Assembly: GCA_050742975.1 (NCBI GenBank)
Contig: JBOGDQ010000225.1
Coordinates: 12,711-76,710, forward strand
DNA from: JBDTGE01 sp050742975
GTDB lineage: Bacteria; Actinomycetota; Actinomycetes; Mycobacteriales; Jatrophihabitantaceae
DNA: 64,000 nucleotides
Reading direction: 5' to 3'
Shown here: piece by piece, positions 48,140 to 57,497 of the stretch
How the letters are laid out: each line of letters begins with the position of its first letter
How positions within the stretch are numbered: the first letter of the stretch is position 1
Notes under the pieces: model-generated
Told to the model about the DNA's origin: nothing
The model's database searches: none
Seen by the model: the letters and a program-made list of their open reading frames with translations, nothing else
Translations under genes and position numbers: made by a program

Positions 48140-48544
48140 TCAGCGGCGCTTGCTGAGGGTGGCCACCGCGTCGGTGTAGCCGCGCGCGTAGTCCCAACTG
48201 ACGTACGCGTCCTGGTCCGGTTCGAACGCCGGCTCGTGGACGTGCGTGCGGCCCTCGCCCAGCAGCGCCAGCAGGTTCGCGGCCATCAGGTCCCAACCGA
48301 AATAGTGCTGCTCGCCGCAGTCGGCGCACTCGACCGTGATGCCCTCGACGCCGATCGGACCCAGGGCCGCCCGGAACTCGTAGAGCTCGGCCAGGTCGGC
48401 CTGGACGTCGGTCCGCTCGTCGTCGGTCAGCGGTTGCGGCGGCTCGGCGTCGTCGAGGACCGCGGCCGGGTCGTGCGGATCGTCGAGGAACGGGTCCAGC
48501 GGCCCGATGTCGGGCTTGCCATCCGGTCGGCTGTCAGCGCTCAT
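48140..48544 (-). CDS. DUF5319 protein
   Basis: The 134-residue acidic protein begins MSADSRPDGKPDIGPLDPFL and has PLTDDERTDVQADLAELYEFRAALGPIGVEGITVECADCGEQHYFGWDLM, with a CxxC that may bind metal. It matches the actinobacteria-wide family next to whiB3 and guaB (Rv3412-like). Function unknown. Confidence 0.88.
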   Translation of the reverse strand: MSADSRPDGKPDIGPLDPFLDDPHDPAAVLDDAEPPQPLTDDERTDVQADLAELYEFRAALGPIGVEGITVECADCGEQHYFGWDLMAANLLALLGEGRTHVHEPAFEPDQDAYVSWDYARGYTDAVATLSKRR

Positions 48545-48616
48545 CGGAGGTGTCCGCAGTACGTCACGTGTCCAAGGTAAGACCCCACGGGCCCCCGCCG
48601 CCAACCGGGCGGCGTG

Positions 48617-51196
48617 TCAGCTGTCCCGGATGGCCTGCAGCGGGCTCGTCCGGGCGGCCCGGATACCCGGCCACAGCGCGGCCAGGACGCCCACCACCGC
48701 CGCCAGCACGAGGAACAGGATCGCCTGCCCCCACGGCACGCTCAGGTGGCCCAGACCCTGGTCCCGCAGCGTGCGCGTGAACAGCGAGCCGTAGGCCACG
48801 CCCAGCACCAGGCCCAGCACTGCGCCGAAGACCGCGATCAGCAGCGACTCGAGGTACAGCGTGCGGCGCACCTGCTTGCGCTGCATACCGACCGCACGCA
48901 GCATCCCGATCTCGCGGCGGCGCTCGACCACCGACAGCGCCAGCGTGTTGATGATCCCCAGGATCGCGATGACGATGGCCAGCCCGAGCAGGCCGTAAAG
49001 CAGGCCGAGCAGCCCGTTCACCTGAGACGCGAGCGAGCCCTTGAACTGGTCGCGGTCCTGCACCTTGACCACGTAGAACGGGTCGGTCGCGGTCTGCAAC
49101 GAGGAGCGCAGCGAGCCCAGGTCTGCGCCCGGCGCCGCCTTCACCAGAGCCACCTCGTCCGACCACTCGTTGTGCGGCGTGAGCTGGCGGTAGACGTCAC
49201 CGCTGACCATCCACGGGCCGAGCAGGCTGTCGTCCTTGTAGATCCCGCTGACTGTCTCGGTGATGCTGGCGCCGCCGGGGCGGGACAGCACGACGCTCGA
49301 GCCGAGCTTCCAGTGGTTGCTCTTCGCCGCGGCCTTGGACACGGCCATGCTGTGACCGCTGACGTCGGCGGTCCCCTGCTGGACGTTGACCCGCAGGACG
49401 GGAGCGAGCGGCCCGTCCACGCCCGTTCCGCTGTGGTGCTTACCGTCGAGGAGCGCCTCCAGGTCGTGCAGCTGCGTGATCGAGCCGACGCCCTGGGCCT
49501 TGGCCGCGGCCGCGACGGCCGGTGCCGGCACGGGCAGCTCGACCTGCGTGGTCAGGATGTAGTCGGCGGTGACGTTCTCGTCGAACAGGTGGTTGATGCT
49601 GGACTTCATCGATGCGCCGACGACGGCGATGCCGCTGACGAGCACCAGCCCGAGCGTCAGGGCGAAGGCGGTCGCGGCGGTCCGGCGCGGATTGCGGACC
49701 GCGTTGGTGCGCGCCAGCCGGCCGACCGACCCGAACGGACGGCCGATCAGCCGGCCCAGCGGCGTGATGATCCAGCCGGCCAGTACTGGTGACAGCAACA
49801 TCGCGCCGGCGCAGACGCCGACCAGCCCGAGACCGGTGAGCGAGGCTGCGGGCCCGGCCGACGAGCTGGCCAGGCCGCCGACCGTCGCGAGCGCGCCGAT
49901 CGACGTGATCGCCGCACCGATCCAGGTGCGTCGCCGCAGGCTGCCCGCGCTCGCCGAGGCGAACTCCTCACGCATCGCGGCGACGGGTGCGATCCGCGCG
50001 GCGCGGCGGGCCGGCGCGTACGCCGACAGCAGGGTGACCGCGGTGCCGAGCAGCATCGAGACGATGACGGTGCGCGCTGACAGCACCAGGCCGCCTGACG
50101 GCAGGCCCAGGTCGAGCGCGTCGAGCAGCGCGTGCAGCCCATAGGCGAGCCCGACGCCGCCCGCGAGGCCGAGCGCGCTGCCGATCACGCCGATGATGCC
50201 GGCCTCCAGGACGACCGACCGGCGGATCTGCTTGCGGTCCGCACCGATGGCGCGCAGCAGCGCGAGCTCGCGCAGCCGCTGCGCGACGAGCATCGAGAAG
50301 GTGTTGTAGATGATGAACGTGCCGACGATCAGCGCGATGAAGCCGAAGCCGAACAGGATGTAGTTGACGAACGAGAGCGCGGACGCGACACCCTGCGTGC
50401 CGTCGTCGCGGACCTGCGTGCCGGTCTTCGCCTCGAGCGTGGACGGCAGCACCTTGGCGATCCGGTCGGTGAGCGTCTGCTCGGACACCCCTGACTTCCC
50501 GGCGATGTCGAGCGCGGACAGGTGGCTGCCGTCGGTGAACAGCTGCATCGCCTGCTGCTCGGTGAACAGCACGCCGATGTAGCCGCCGGTCTCGGTGTCG
50601 GTGTGGTAGATCCCGCTGATCGTGACGTCCTGGGTGGCGGCGTTGGGCAGCACGATCTTGGCGTGGTCGCCGGTGTGCAGGTGGCCCTTCTTCGCCGCGC
50701 CCTGGTTGATGACGACCTGGCCCACCGCGTCCGGAGCGTGGCCGGACACGAAGGTCGGCGGCGTGCTGATCGAGTCGGCGGGTGACGTCCAGACACCACC
50801 CTGCGAGGGCGCGCCGCCGGAGTCGACCTTATTGCCGTGGCTGTCGATGAGCACCAGCGCAGCGGTGATCTCCGGCTGGACGGCGCGCACGCCGGGCAGC
50901 TGCCGGATGGTGCCGACCAGGCTCGTCGGGACGCCCGGGTCGTAGTCGTGTCGCGGCTGGACCTGCGCGTCGATGTTCTTGGTGGCGCTGGTGAAGATCT
51001 TGTCGAAGCTGCCCTTGAGCGTGTCGGTGAAGACGAACGAGCCGGCCACGAACGCGGTGCCCAGGAGCACCGAGACGAGCGTCAGCAGCAGGCGGACCTT
51101 GTGGGCCTGCAGGTTCCGGATGCTGACCGTCCGCATCGGATTGCGGTTGCGGGCAACGGTGACGGGTATCCGCGACGGCCGTACATCGGTGCTCAC
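48617..51196 (-). CDS. FtsX/MacB-type ABC transporter permease
   Basis: The 859-residue membrane protein has two FtsX-like permease units, each with a large extracytoplasmic region. An N-terminal helix (VRLLLTLVSVLLGTAFVAGS) precedes the first; membrane blocks follow near 290-400, then a second outer domain and a final membrane block. LREL-LRAIGADRKQIRR and RREIGMLRAVGMQRKQVRR are the coupling motifs. Such MacB/LolE-like exporters move lipids or peptides or transmit force. GTG start at 51196 overlaps the ATPase stop. Confidence 0.92.
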   Translation of the reverse strand: MSTDVRPSRIPVTVARNRNPMRTVSIRNLQAHKVRLLLTLVSVLLGTAFVAGSFVFTDTLKGSFDKIFTSATKNIDAQVQPRHDYDPGVPTSLVGTIRQLPGVRAVQPEITAALVLIDSHGNKVDSGGAPSQGGVWTSPADSISTPPTFVSGHAPDAVGQVVINQGAAKKGHLHTGDHAKIVLPNAATQDVTISGIYHTDTETGGYIGVLFTEQQAMQLFTDGSHLSALDIAGKSGVSEQTLTDRIAKVLPSTLEAKTGTQVRDDGTQGVASALSFVNYILFGFGFIALIVGTFIIYNTFSMLVAQRLRELALLRAIGADRKQIRRSVVLEAGIIGVIGSALGLAGGVGLAYGLHALLDALDLGLPSGGLVLSARTVIVSMLLGTAVTLLSAYAPARRAARIAPVAAMREEFASASAGSLRRRTWIGAAITSIGALATVGGLASSSAGPAASLTGLGLVGVCAGAMLLSPVLAGWIITPLGRLIGRPFGSVGRLARTNAVRNPRRTAATAFALTLGLVLVSGIAVVGASMKSSINHLFDENVTADYILTTQVELPVPAPAVAAAAKAQGVGSITQLHDLEALLDGKHHSGTGVDGPLAPVLRVNVQQGTADVSGHSMAVSKAAAKSNHWKLGSSVVLSRPGGASITETVSGIYKDDSLLGPWMVSGDVYRQLTPHNEWSDEVALVKAAPGADLGSLRSSLQTATDPFYVVKVQDRDQFKGSLASQVNGLLGLLYGLLGLAIVIAILGIINTLALSVVERRREIGMLRAVGMQRKQVRRTLYLESLLIAVFGAVLGLVLGVAYGSLFTRTLRDQGLGHLSVPWGQAILFLVLAAVVGVLAALWPGIRAARTSPLQAIRDS

Positions 51197-51963
51197 GCCG
51201 ACTCCAGCGTCTTCATCTTGTCGAGCACTGAATCGGCGGTGGGGGAGCGGAGCTCGTCGACGATCCGGCCGTCCGCGAGGAACAGCACCCGGTCGGCGTA
51301 CCCGGCGGCTCGCGGGTCGTGCGTGACGATCACGACGGTCTGGCCGAGCTCGCTCACCGAGCGGCGCAGGATTCCCATGACCTCGCCGCTGGTGCGGGAG
51401 TCGAGGTTGCCGGTCGGCTCGTCACCGAAGATGATCTCCGGACGGCTGGCCAGGGCGCGGGCCACGGCGACGCGCTGCTGCTGGCCGCCGGACAGCTCGC
51501 TCGGCCGGTGCGAGAGCCGATCGCGCAGGCCCAGCGTCATGACGACGCCGTCCAGCCAGTCGCGATCGGGCTTGCGGCCGGCGATGTCGATCGGGAGCGT
51601 TATGTTCTCCAGCGCCGTCAGCGTCGGGACGAGATTGAACGACTGGAAGACGAAGCCGATCCGGTCGCGCCGCAGCGCCGTCATCTTCTTGTCCGAGAGG
51701 CCGGACAGCTCGACGTCGCCGACGCGGACTGTGCCGGCGGTGACCGTGTCGAGACCGGCCAGGCAGTGCATCAGCGTGGACTTGCCGGAGCCGGACGGGC
51801 CCATGATCGCGGTGAACTCGCCGCGGACCAGTTCCACGCTGACGTGGTTCAGGGCGCGCACGGCGGTCTCGCCGGAGCCGTACAGCTTGACGACGTCCAC
51901 GGCGGTGGCGGCGGGGGTTCCGAGTTCGGTGGCGGGAGCGGGGTAGGACATTGCGCGAGTCAT
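51193..51963 (-). CDS. MacB/LolD-type ABC transporter ATPase
   Basis: The 256-residue ATPase has Walker A GPSGSGKSTLMHCLAG, Q-loop VFQSFNLVPTLTALEN, signature LSGGQQQRVAVARAL and Walker B IIFGDEPTGNLDS, the LolD/MacB subfamily pattern. It pairs with the permease encoded next (four-base overlap). It is divergent from guaB. ATG 51951 is an alternative start. Confidence 0.94.
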   Translation of the reverse strand: MTRAMSYPAPATELGTPAATAVDVVKLYGSGETAVRALNHVSVELVRGEFTAIMGPSGSGKSTLMHCLAGLDTVTAGTVRVGDVELSGLSDKKMTALRRDRIGFVFQSFNLVPTLTALENITLPIDIAGRKPDRDWLDGVVMTLGLRDRLSHRPSELSGGQQQRVAVARALASRPEIIFGDEPTGNLDSRTSGEVMGILRRSVSELGQTVVIVTHDPRAAGYADRVLFLADGRIVDELRSPTADSVLDKMKTLESA

Positions 51964-52120
51964 GCCAAGATCGTCGTGGATCGCAGGGCACGGACGCCAT
52001 TGGGTTTCCCCCCCAAGTGACCCTGACATTTGTCCCGGGGACAGGGGGTGTCACCCCTCATCTACCATGAGGTACCGCACCGATCATCGTCGTCGGCCGT
52101 CGCCAGGAGGAGTCCCTACC

Positions 52121-53638
52121 TTGCCCGATCTCGCTGACGGAGTGCCTGCCAAGTTCGCCGATCTCGGCCTGACCTTCGACGACGTGCTGCTGCTGCCCGG
52201 CGAGACGGATGTGGTGCCGTCCGAGGTGGACACCACCGCCCGGCTGACCCGCGAGATCACTCTGGCGGTGCCACTGCTGTCGGCGGCGATGGACACGGTC
52301 ACCGAGTCACGGATGGCGATCGCGATGGCCCGCCAGGGCGGCATCGGGGTTTTGCACCGCAACCTGTCGATCGAGGATCAGGCCTACCAGGTCGACCTGG
52401 TGAAGCGAACCCAGACCGGCCTGATCCCGAACCCGGTCACGATCGGCCCGGACGCCACGCTCGAACAGCTGGACGAGGTGTGCGGCGAGTACCGGATCTC
52501 CGGGCTGCCCGTCGTGGACGGCGACCAGCGGCTGCTCGGCATCATCACCAACCGCGACCTGCGCTTCGTCCCGGTGGCCGAGTGGGCCAGCACCAAGGTC
52601 GACGAGGTGATGACGCGCATGCCGCTCGTCACCGCACCGGTCGGCATCTCGCACGAGGACGCGACCGCGATCCTGCGCCAGCACAAGCGTGAACGGCTCC
52701 CACTGCTCGACGCGCAGGGCCGGCTGGCGGGGTTGATCACGGTCAAGGACTTCGTCAAGTCCGAACAGTTCCCGGACGCGTCCAAGGACGCGCACGGCCG
52801 GCTGATGGTCGGTGCCGCGATCGGCTACTTCGGCGACGCGTGGGAGCGGGCCACGACCCTGATCGAGGCGGGCACCGACGTGCTGATCGCCGACACCGCG
52901 CACGGGCACGTTCGCCTGCTGCTGGACATGGTGCGCCGGCTGAAGTCGGACAGTGCGACCCGTCATGTGCAGGTGATCGGCGGCAACGTGGCCACGCGGC
53001 AGGGTGCGCAGGCGTTCGTCGACGCGGGAGCCGACGCCGTCAAGGTCGGGGTCGGTCCCGGCTCGATCTGCACGACGCGGATCGTGACCGGCGTCGGCGC
53101 GCCGCAGGTGACCGCCGTCTACGAGGCGTCGCAGGCCTGCAAGCCGGCCGGCGTCCCGGTGATCGCCGACGGCGGCGTGCAGTACTCCGGGGACATCGCG
53201 AAGGCGATCGTGGCCGGCGCCGACACCGTCATGCTGGGCTCGCTGCTGGCCGGGTGCGAGGAGTCGCCGGGCGAGCTGATCTTCGTCAGCGGCAAGCAGT
53301 ACAAGTCGTACCGGGGCATGGGCTCGCTCGGGGCGATGAGCTCGCGCGGCAAGAAGTCGTACTCGAAGGACCGGTACTTTCAGGCCGAGGTCACCAGCGA
53401 TGATCAGCTGATCCCCGAGGGTATCGAGGGCCGGGTCGCGTACCGGGGCCCGCTCGCCGCCGTCGCCCACCAGCTGATCGGTGGGCTGCGCCAGTCGATG
53501 TTCTACGTCGGAGCGCGGACGATCCCCGAGTTGGCCCGGGACGGCAAGTTCATCCGGATCACCCAGGCCAGCCTGAAGGAGTCGCACCCGCACGACATCC
53601 AGATGACCGTCGAGGCGCCGAACTACACCATTCATTAG
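52121..53638 (+). CDS. guaB: IMP dehydrogenase
   Basis: The 505-residue enzyme converts IMP to XMP. It has LTFDDVLLLPGETDVVP, two CBS domains (about 100-215), the catalytic Cys loop GVGPGSICTTRIVTG, and the flap GKKSYSKDRYFQ. The TTG start at 52121 is supported by AGGAGGAG eight bases upstream; a longer frame upstream is not protein-like. The CBS domains suggest adenine-nucleotide control. GuaB3 and guaA lie downstream in the window. Confidence 0.97.
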   Translation: MPDLADGVPAKFADLGLTFDDVLLLPGETDVVPSEVDTTARLTREITLAVPLLSAAMDTVTESRMAIAMARQGGIGVLHRNLSIEDQAYQVDLVKRTQTGLIPNPVTIGPDATLEQLDEVCGEYRISGLPVVDGDQRLLGIITNRDLRFVPVAEWASTKVDEVMTRMPLVTAPVGISHEDATAILRQHKRERLPLLDAQGRLAGLITVKDFVKSEQFPDASKDAHGRLMVGAAIGYFGDAWERATTLIEAGTDVLIADTAHGHVRLLLDMVRRLKSDSATRHVQVIGGNVATRQGAQAFVDAGADAVKVGVGPGSICTTRIVTGVGAPQVTAVYEASQACKPAGVPVIADGGVQYSGDIAKAIVAGADTVMLGSLLAGCEESPGELIFVSGKQYKSYRGMGSLGAMSSRGKKSYSKDRYFQAEVTSDDQLIPEGIEGRVAYRGPLAAVAHQLIGGLRQSMFYVGARTIPELARDGKFIRITQASLKESHPHDIQMTVEAPNYTIH

Positions 53639-53649
53639 GGGCCGCCGCC

Positions 53650-53695
53650 GGTTCCGGCGCCGCCCGCTCGCAAGCTCGGGGCGGACACCGGAACC
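53650..53695 (+). terminator. Hairpin after guaB
   Basis: GGTTCCGG (53650-53657) pairs with CCGGAACC (53688-53695) around an inner GC-rich fold (CGCCCGCTCG...CGGGGCG). It starts 12 bases after the stop. No T-run. Confidence 0.55.
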
Positions 53696-53761
53696 GGCAC
53701 GCGACTTCGTCGCGAGTTGCGGCCGGTGGTGGGTGTGTTGCGCTCCGCCGGGGAGCTCACC
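53694..53761. repeat. Dispersed intergenic repeat, copy 2
   Basis: Its first 22 bases (CCGGCACGCGACTTCGTCGC GA) are identical to the copy at 17192 and contain the same 6-bp hairpin. The rest matches closely up to the final TCACC. Confidence 0.75.
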
Positions 53762-53772
53762 GTCAGCTGCTG

Positions 53773-54165
53773 TCAGATGAGTTCGACGCGGCAGTGCGAG
53801 ATGGCCGAACGGGCCAGCCGGCCGTCGCCGGTGACCAACGTGATGTCGCGTTCGGACGCCAGGACCACGTAGGGCGCGTCGTAGGCGCTGAAGTTGTGGC
53901 GTAGTGCCCACATCCGCGCGAGCAGATCGCGCGCGTTGACCTCGTGCACCTCGGCGTCACGTAGACGATCAAGCGCGTGCACCGCGTCACGCTCCTTCAG
54001 GCCCTGACCGGCCACGAGGCCGCGCAAGGCCGAGAAGACTTCGACGCTCCAGTGCTCCGGGACCAGCCATTCGCGGTCGCCGGCCAGGACCTCTCGGGCG
54101 CGCCGCCCGCGAACGCCTGTCCCGACGAACGCCAGAACCGCGACGGAAGCGTCGACGACGATCAT
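53773..54165 (-). CDS. PIN-domain ribonuclease toxin, VapC family
   Basis: The 130-residue protein has the PIN-domain acidic set D5 (MIVVDASVAV), E42, D96 (AYDAPYVVLA) and D114 (VTGDGRLA), which binds Mg2+ in RNA-cleaving VapC toxins. Its ATG immediately follows the antitoxin stop codon. Target RNA unknown. Confidence 0.9.
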   Translation of the reverse strand: MIVVDASVAVLAFVGTGVRGRRAREVLAGDREWLVPEHWSVEVFSALRGLVAGQGLKERDAVHALDRLRDAEVHEVNARDLLARMWALRHNFSAYDAPYVVLASERDITLVTGDGRLARSAISHCRVELI

Positions 54166-54420
54166 CTATTCGCGCCCGGCCTGCCGTCTGGCTTGTCGAA
54201 TCACCTCGGCGGGATCGGGTGAGTCATCCTTGAGGCCACCGCCGTGCTTGGCGAAGTCGGCCTCGACCTCGATCAGCAGCTGGCGGTTGTAGCTGAAGTC
54301 GGCGCGCTGGGTGAGCAGACCGAGCAGGAACGACTGGAGCGACTGGCCGCGCTCGGCCGCTTCGTCCGCAAGTGTCTGCCGCACCTTCTCCGGGACGTCT
54401 CGAATCGTTATTGCCGTCAT
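54166..54420 (-). CDS. VapB/FitA-type ribbon-helix-helix antitoxin
   Basis: The 84-residue protein starts MTAITIRDVPEKVRQTLADE with RGQSLQSFLLGLLT, the ribbon-helix-helix of FitA-like antitoxins, and has an acidic/basic C-terminal tail to bind the toxin. It is expected to repress the pair's promoter upstream of 54420. Translation is coupled to VapC. Confidence 0.88.
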   Translation of the reverse strand: MTAITIRDVPEKVRQTLADEAAERGQSLQSFLLGLLTQRADFSYNRQLLIEVEADFAKHGGGLKDDSPDPAEVIRQARRQAGRE

Positions 54421-54523
54421 GCCTGCATTATGCCGCTGATTCGCAGGCAGATTCAAAGCCATGGGGTTAGCTCGACACGGCGGCGACGCATCCACCGCCG
54501 AGTGGGGCCGAGCGGCAGGCTGG

Positions 54524-54529
54524 CAGACT
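54524..54529 (+). promoter_or_regulatory. -10 hexamer of a probably leaderless guaB3 mRNA
   Basis: CAGACT ends seven bases before the ATG, without a ribosome site. Confidence 0.45.
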
Positions 54530-54536
54530 CTTGGCC

Positions 54537-55676
54537 ATGCCGGAGACCGTGGAGATCGGGCTGGGACGCAGCGCACGTCGTGGCTATCACCTCGACGAGA
54601 TCGCGCTGGTCCCGACCCGGCGTACCCGCGGCTCCTCGGTGGTGTCGGCGACGTGGCAGATCGATGCTCATACCTTCGATCTGCCGCTCGTCGCCGCGCC
54701 GTCGGATGCGGTGGTCTCGCCACAGTCGGCGGTCGAGATCGAACGGCTCGGCGGGTTGGCCGTCCTCGACGGAGAGGGCGTGTGGGCGCGGCACGAGGAC
54801 GCGGCTGCCGAGCTGGCTGGGTTGGACGGCACGAACGCATCGCTGCAGCGGGTGTACTCCGCTCCCGTGTCACCGGAGCTGCTCCGGGGCCGGGTGCGCG
54901 AACTGCGCGAGGCGGGCGTGCGGGTGGCCGTTCGGCTGTCGCCGCAACACACTGTGGAACTTGCGCCGCACGTGCTGGCCGAGGGCGTCGACCTGCTCGT
55001 CATCCAGGGCACGGTGATCTCGGCCGAGCACGTCGCGTCGTCCGGGGGCGCACGACCCGACCAGGCCGACGGGTTGAACCTCAAGACATTCATTGCCGAC
55101 CTGGACATCCCGGTGCTCGTCGGCGGTGTCACCAACTACCAGACCGCGCTGCACCTGATGCGCACCGGTGCCGCCGGCGTGATCATCGGCTACGGCGCGC
55201 ACTTGGGCTCGACGACGCACTCGGCGCTCGGGATCGACGTTCCTATGGCGACGGCGCTCGTCGATGCAGCGGCGGCACGTCGCGACTACCTCGACGAGAC
55301 CGGCGGGCGCTACGTGCATCTCGTCGCGTACGGCGATCTGGCGACGGGCGGCAGCATCGCCAAGGCGCTGGCGTGCGGCGCCGACGCGGTGATGCTCGGC
55401 GAGGCACTGGCCAGCGCCGCCGAGGCGCCCGGCGAGGGCCGCTACTGGGACGCCACCGCCGCCCACCCGCGCGTGCCACGTTCCGGCGTCGTCGACCTCG
55501 GCCTGCATGGCGCCGATCGCCCGGCGCTCGAGGAACTGCTGGAGGGACCGACGTCCGATCCCAGCGGCGAGCGGAACCTTTTCGGCGCCGTCCGCCGGGT
55601 GATGGGCAAGTGCGGGTACTCGACGTTGAAGGAGTTCCAGAAGGCCGAGCTGCTCCTGACCTCGCCGCGTGACTAG
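54537..55676 (+). CDS. guaB3: GuaB3-family IMP dehydrogenase-related protein
   Basis: The 379-residue TIM-barrel protein matches the actinobacterial GuaB3 group (Rv3410c type): MPETVEIGLGRSARRGYHLD, DIPVLVGGVTNYQTALHLMRTGAAGVIIG, and GADAVMLGEALASAAEAPGEG. It lacks CBS domains. The Cys of true IMP dehydrogenase is replaced in the GYGAHLGSTTHSA loop, so IMP oxidation is unlikely; related enzymes reduce GMP in some bacteria. The overlap with the next hydrolase gene is 8 bases. Confidence 0.92.
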   Translation: MPETVEIGLGRSARRGYHLDEIALVPTRRTRGSSVVSATWQIDAHTFDLPLVAAPSDAVVSPQSAVEIERLGGLAVLDGEGVWARHEDAAAELAGLDGTNASLQRVYSAPVSPELLRGRVRELREAGVRVAVRLSPQHTVELAPHVLAEGVDLLVIQGTVISAEHVASSGGARPDQADGLNLKTFIADLDIPVLVGGVTNYQTALHLMRTGAAGVIIGYGAHLGSTTHSALGIDVPMATALVDAAAARRDYLDETGGRYVHLVAYGDLATGGSIAKALACGADAVMLGEALASAAEAPGEGRYWDATAAHPRVPRSGVVDLGLHGADRPALEELLEGPTSDPSGERNLFGAVRRVMGKCGYSTLKEFQKAELLLTSPRD

Positions 55677-56451
55677 TCGCTCAGCCGATGTCGGCGATAT
55701 CCAGGTCCGCTACCTGGAATCCGGTGCGGGTGTACCGGTGGTCCTCGTCCACGGCATCGGCCAGGACTCGTCGAGCTGGCGAGTACAGCTGGACACGCTC
55801 GACGGCGTGCTCGGCTACGCGGCCGACGTGCGCGGCCACGGCGACACGACGCTCGGGGCCGCGAACGGAACGCTTGCCCAGCTCTCCGGTGACCTCTGCG
55901 ACTTCCTGGACTCGGTGAGCGGCCCGGCCAGCTGCGTCGGCTTCTCGATGGGCGGCACGATCGTGCTGGCGGCGGCAGCCGCCCGTCCGGACCTGGTTCG
56001 CAGCCTCGTCCTGATGGGAACCTCGTCCGTCGTCGGCCGAGCCGCGGCGGCGTTCTACGAGCGGCGGGCGGCCGAGTCGTCCGATCGCGCCGCGCTGGCC
56101 GCAGGCGTACATGAGGACACCGCAGCCGGGCTGTTTCGCGCACACGATCTGGACGCATTGGTTGAAGGGCGGCTGCGCGCGATCGGGGACGGCCGCGGGT
56201 TCGCCAACGCGTGCCGGGCCATGGCCCGAGTCGCCGCCGAACCGCTGACACCGTTGCTGGCGCGGGTCGAGGCACCGGCGACCGTGATCGGCGCGCAGCA
56301 CGACACCATGTGCCCGCGCAAGGCAGCCGACATCCTGCTCGCGGGGCTTCCCGACGCGCGTTACGTCGAGATCGCGGACGCATCGCACCTGATGAACGTC
56401 GACCGGCCGGACGCGGTCACCGTGGCGATCCGGGATGCGGTGGCCGGCTAG
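55669..56451 (+). CDS. Alpha/beta-fold hydrolase
   Basis: The 260-residue protein has VVLVHGIGQDSSSW (oxyanion region), the nucleophile elbow GFSMGG, an Asp in GAQHDTMCP and the catalytic His in DASHLMNVDRP, all typical of the classical hydrolase triad. GTG 55669 lies inside the GuaB3 gene end. The substrate is unknown; homologues are esterases or enol-lactonase-like. Confidence 0.9.
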   Translation: MTSRSADVGDIQVRYLESGAGVPVVLVHGIGQDSSSWRVQLDTLDGVLGYAADVRGHGDTTLGAANGTLAQLSGDLCDFLDSVSGPASCVGFSMGGTIVLAAAAARPDLVRSLVLMGTSSVVGRAAAAFYERRAAESSDRAALAAGVHEDTAAGLFRAHDLDALVEGRLRAIGDGRGFANACRAMARVAAEPLTPLLARVEAPATVIGAQHDTMCPRKAADILLAGLPDARYVEIADASHLMNVDRPDAVTVAIRDAVAG

Positions 56452-56498
56452 CGCGGCGCGGGCGCAATACTGCAGACAGGCCCACCCTCGGAGGCGAG

Positions 56499-57497
56499 AT
56501 GGCACTGAAGTTCGGCTACAAGGCGTCCAACGAGCAGTTCGCTCCGGTCGAGTTGCTGCGGTACGGGGTGTTGGCCGAGGAGTGTGGGTTTGATTCGGTG
56601 TTCGTGTCCGATCATTTGCAGCCGTGGCGTCATGACGGGGGGCATGCGCCGTTCGCGTTGTCGTGGCTGGGTGCGCTGGGCGCGTCGACCGAACGCATCG
56701 TCATGGGGACGAGCGTGTTGACGCCGACGTTCCGGTATCACCCGGCGATCGTGGCGCAGGCGTTCGCGACGTTGGGGTGTCTGTTCCCGGGTCGGGTGGT
56801 GTTGGGGATGGGGACCGGGGAGTCGATGAACGAGGTGCCGTTGGGGTTGGTGTGGCCGGACGGTAAGGAGCGGTTCGCGCGGTTCCGGGAGGCGGTGCGG
56901 CTGATCAAAGAGCTGTGGTCGCAGGAGCGGGTCTCGTTCGAGGGCGAGTTCTACCGCACGGACAGGGCGACGATCTATGACCGTCCGGATCGGCCGGTGC
57001 CGATCTATCTGGCCGGTTCGGGTCCGGCGGCGACGCGGTACGCGGGCCGGGTGGGCGACGGGTACATCACCACCTCCGGCAAGGGCGAGTCGCTGTATGC
57101 GGACACGCTGCTGCCGGCCGTCCGCGAAGGGGCCGAGAAGTCCGGGCGGTCGATCAGCGACCTGGATCTGATGATCGAGGTGAAGGTGTCCTTCGACCAC
57201 GACCGCGACGCCGCGATGGAGGCGACCCGGTTCTGGGGTGCGCTCGGGCTGTCGGCCGAGCAGAAGTCCGGCGTCGAGGATCCGGTGCAGATGCAGCAAC
57301 TTGCCGACGCGCTGTCGACCGAGCAGACCGCGAAACGGTTCATCGTGTCCACCGACCCGGACGAGCACGTGGCCCGGGTCAAGACCTACCTGGAGCTGGG
57401 CTTCACCCACCTGGTCTTCCACGCCCCCGGCCCGGACCAGGAGAAGTTCCTGCGCCTGTACGGGCAGGAAATACTCCCCCGGCTACGGGCCTTGTGA
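56499..57497 (+). CDS. fgd: F420-dependent glucose-6-phosphate dehydrogenase
   Basis: The 332-residue LLM-family enzyme reduces F420 with glucose-6-phosphate. It carries His39 in VSDHLQPW and Glu108 in GTGESMNEVP, which correspond to the mycobacterial catalytic His40 and Glu109, and YLAGSGPAATRYAGRVGDG. RBS GGAGGCGAG precedes the ATG. It overlaps fbiC by four bases. Its first half uses many more G- and T-ending codons than its neighbours. Confidence 0.94.
   Translation: MALKFGYKASNEQFAPVELLRYGVLAEECGFDSVFVSDHLQPWRHDGGHAPFALSWLGALGASTERIVMGTSVLTPTFRYHPAIVAQAFATLGCLFPGRVVLGMGTGESMNEVPLGLVWPDGKERFARFREAVRLIKELWSQERVSFEGEFYRTDRATIYDRPDRPVPIYLAGSGPAATRYAGRVGDGYITTSGKGESLYADTLLPAVREGAEKSGRSISDLDLMIEVKVSFDHDRDAAMEATRFWGALGLSAEQKSGVEDPVQMQQLADALSTEQTAKRFIVSTDPDEHVARVKTYLELGFTHLVFHAPGPDQEKFLRLYGQEILPRLRAL

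Noticed and set aside
54537..55676. Annotation of the second GuaB-like gene as a true IMP dehydrogenase
   Set aside because: It has no CBS domains and lacks the catalytic Cys loop, so it belongs to the GuaB3-related group.
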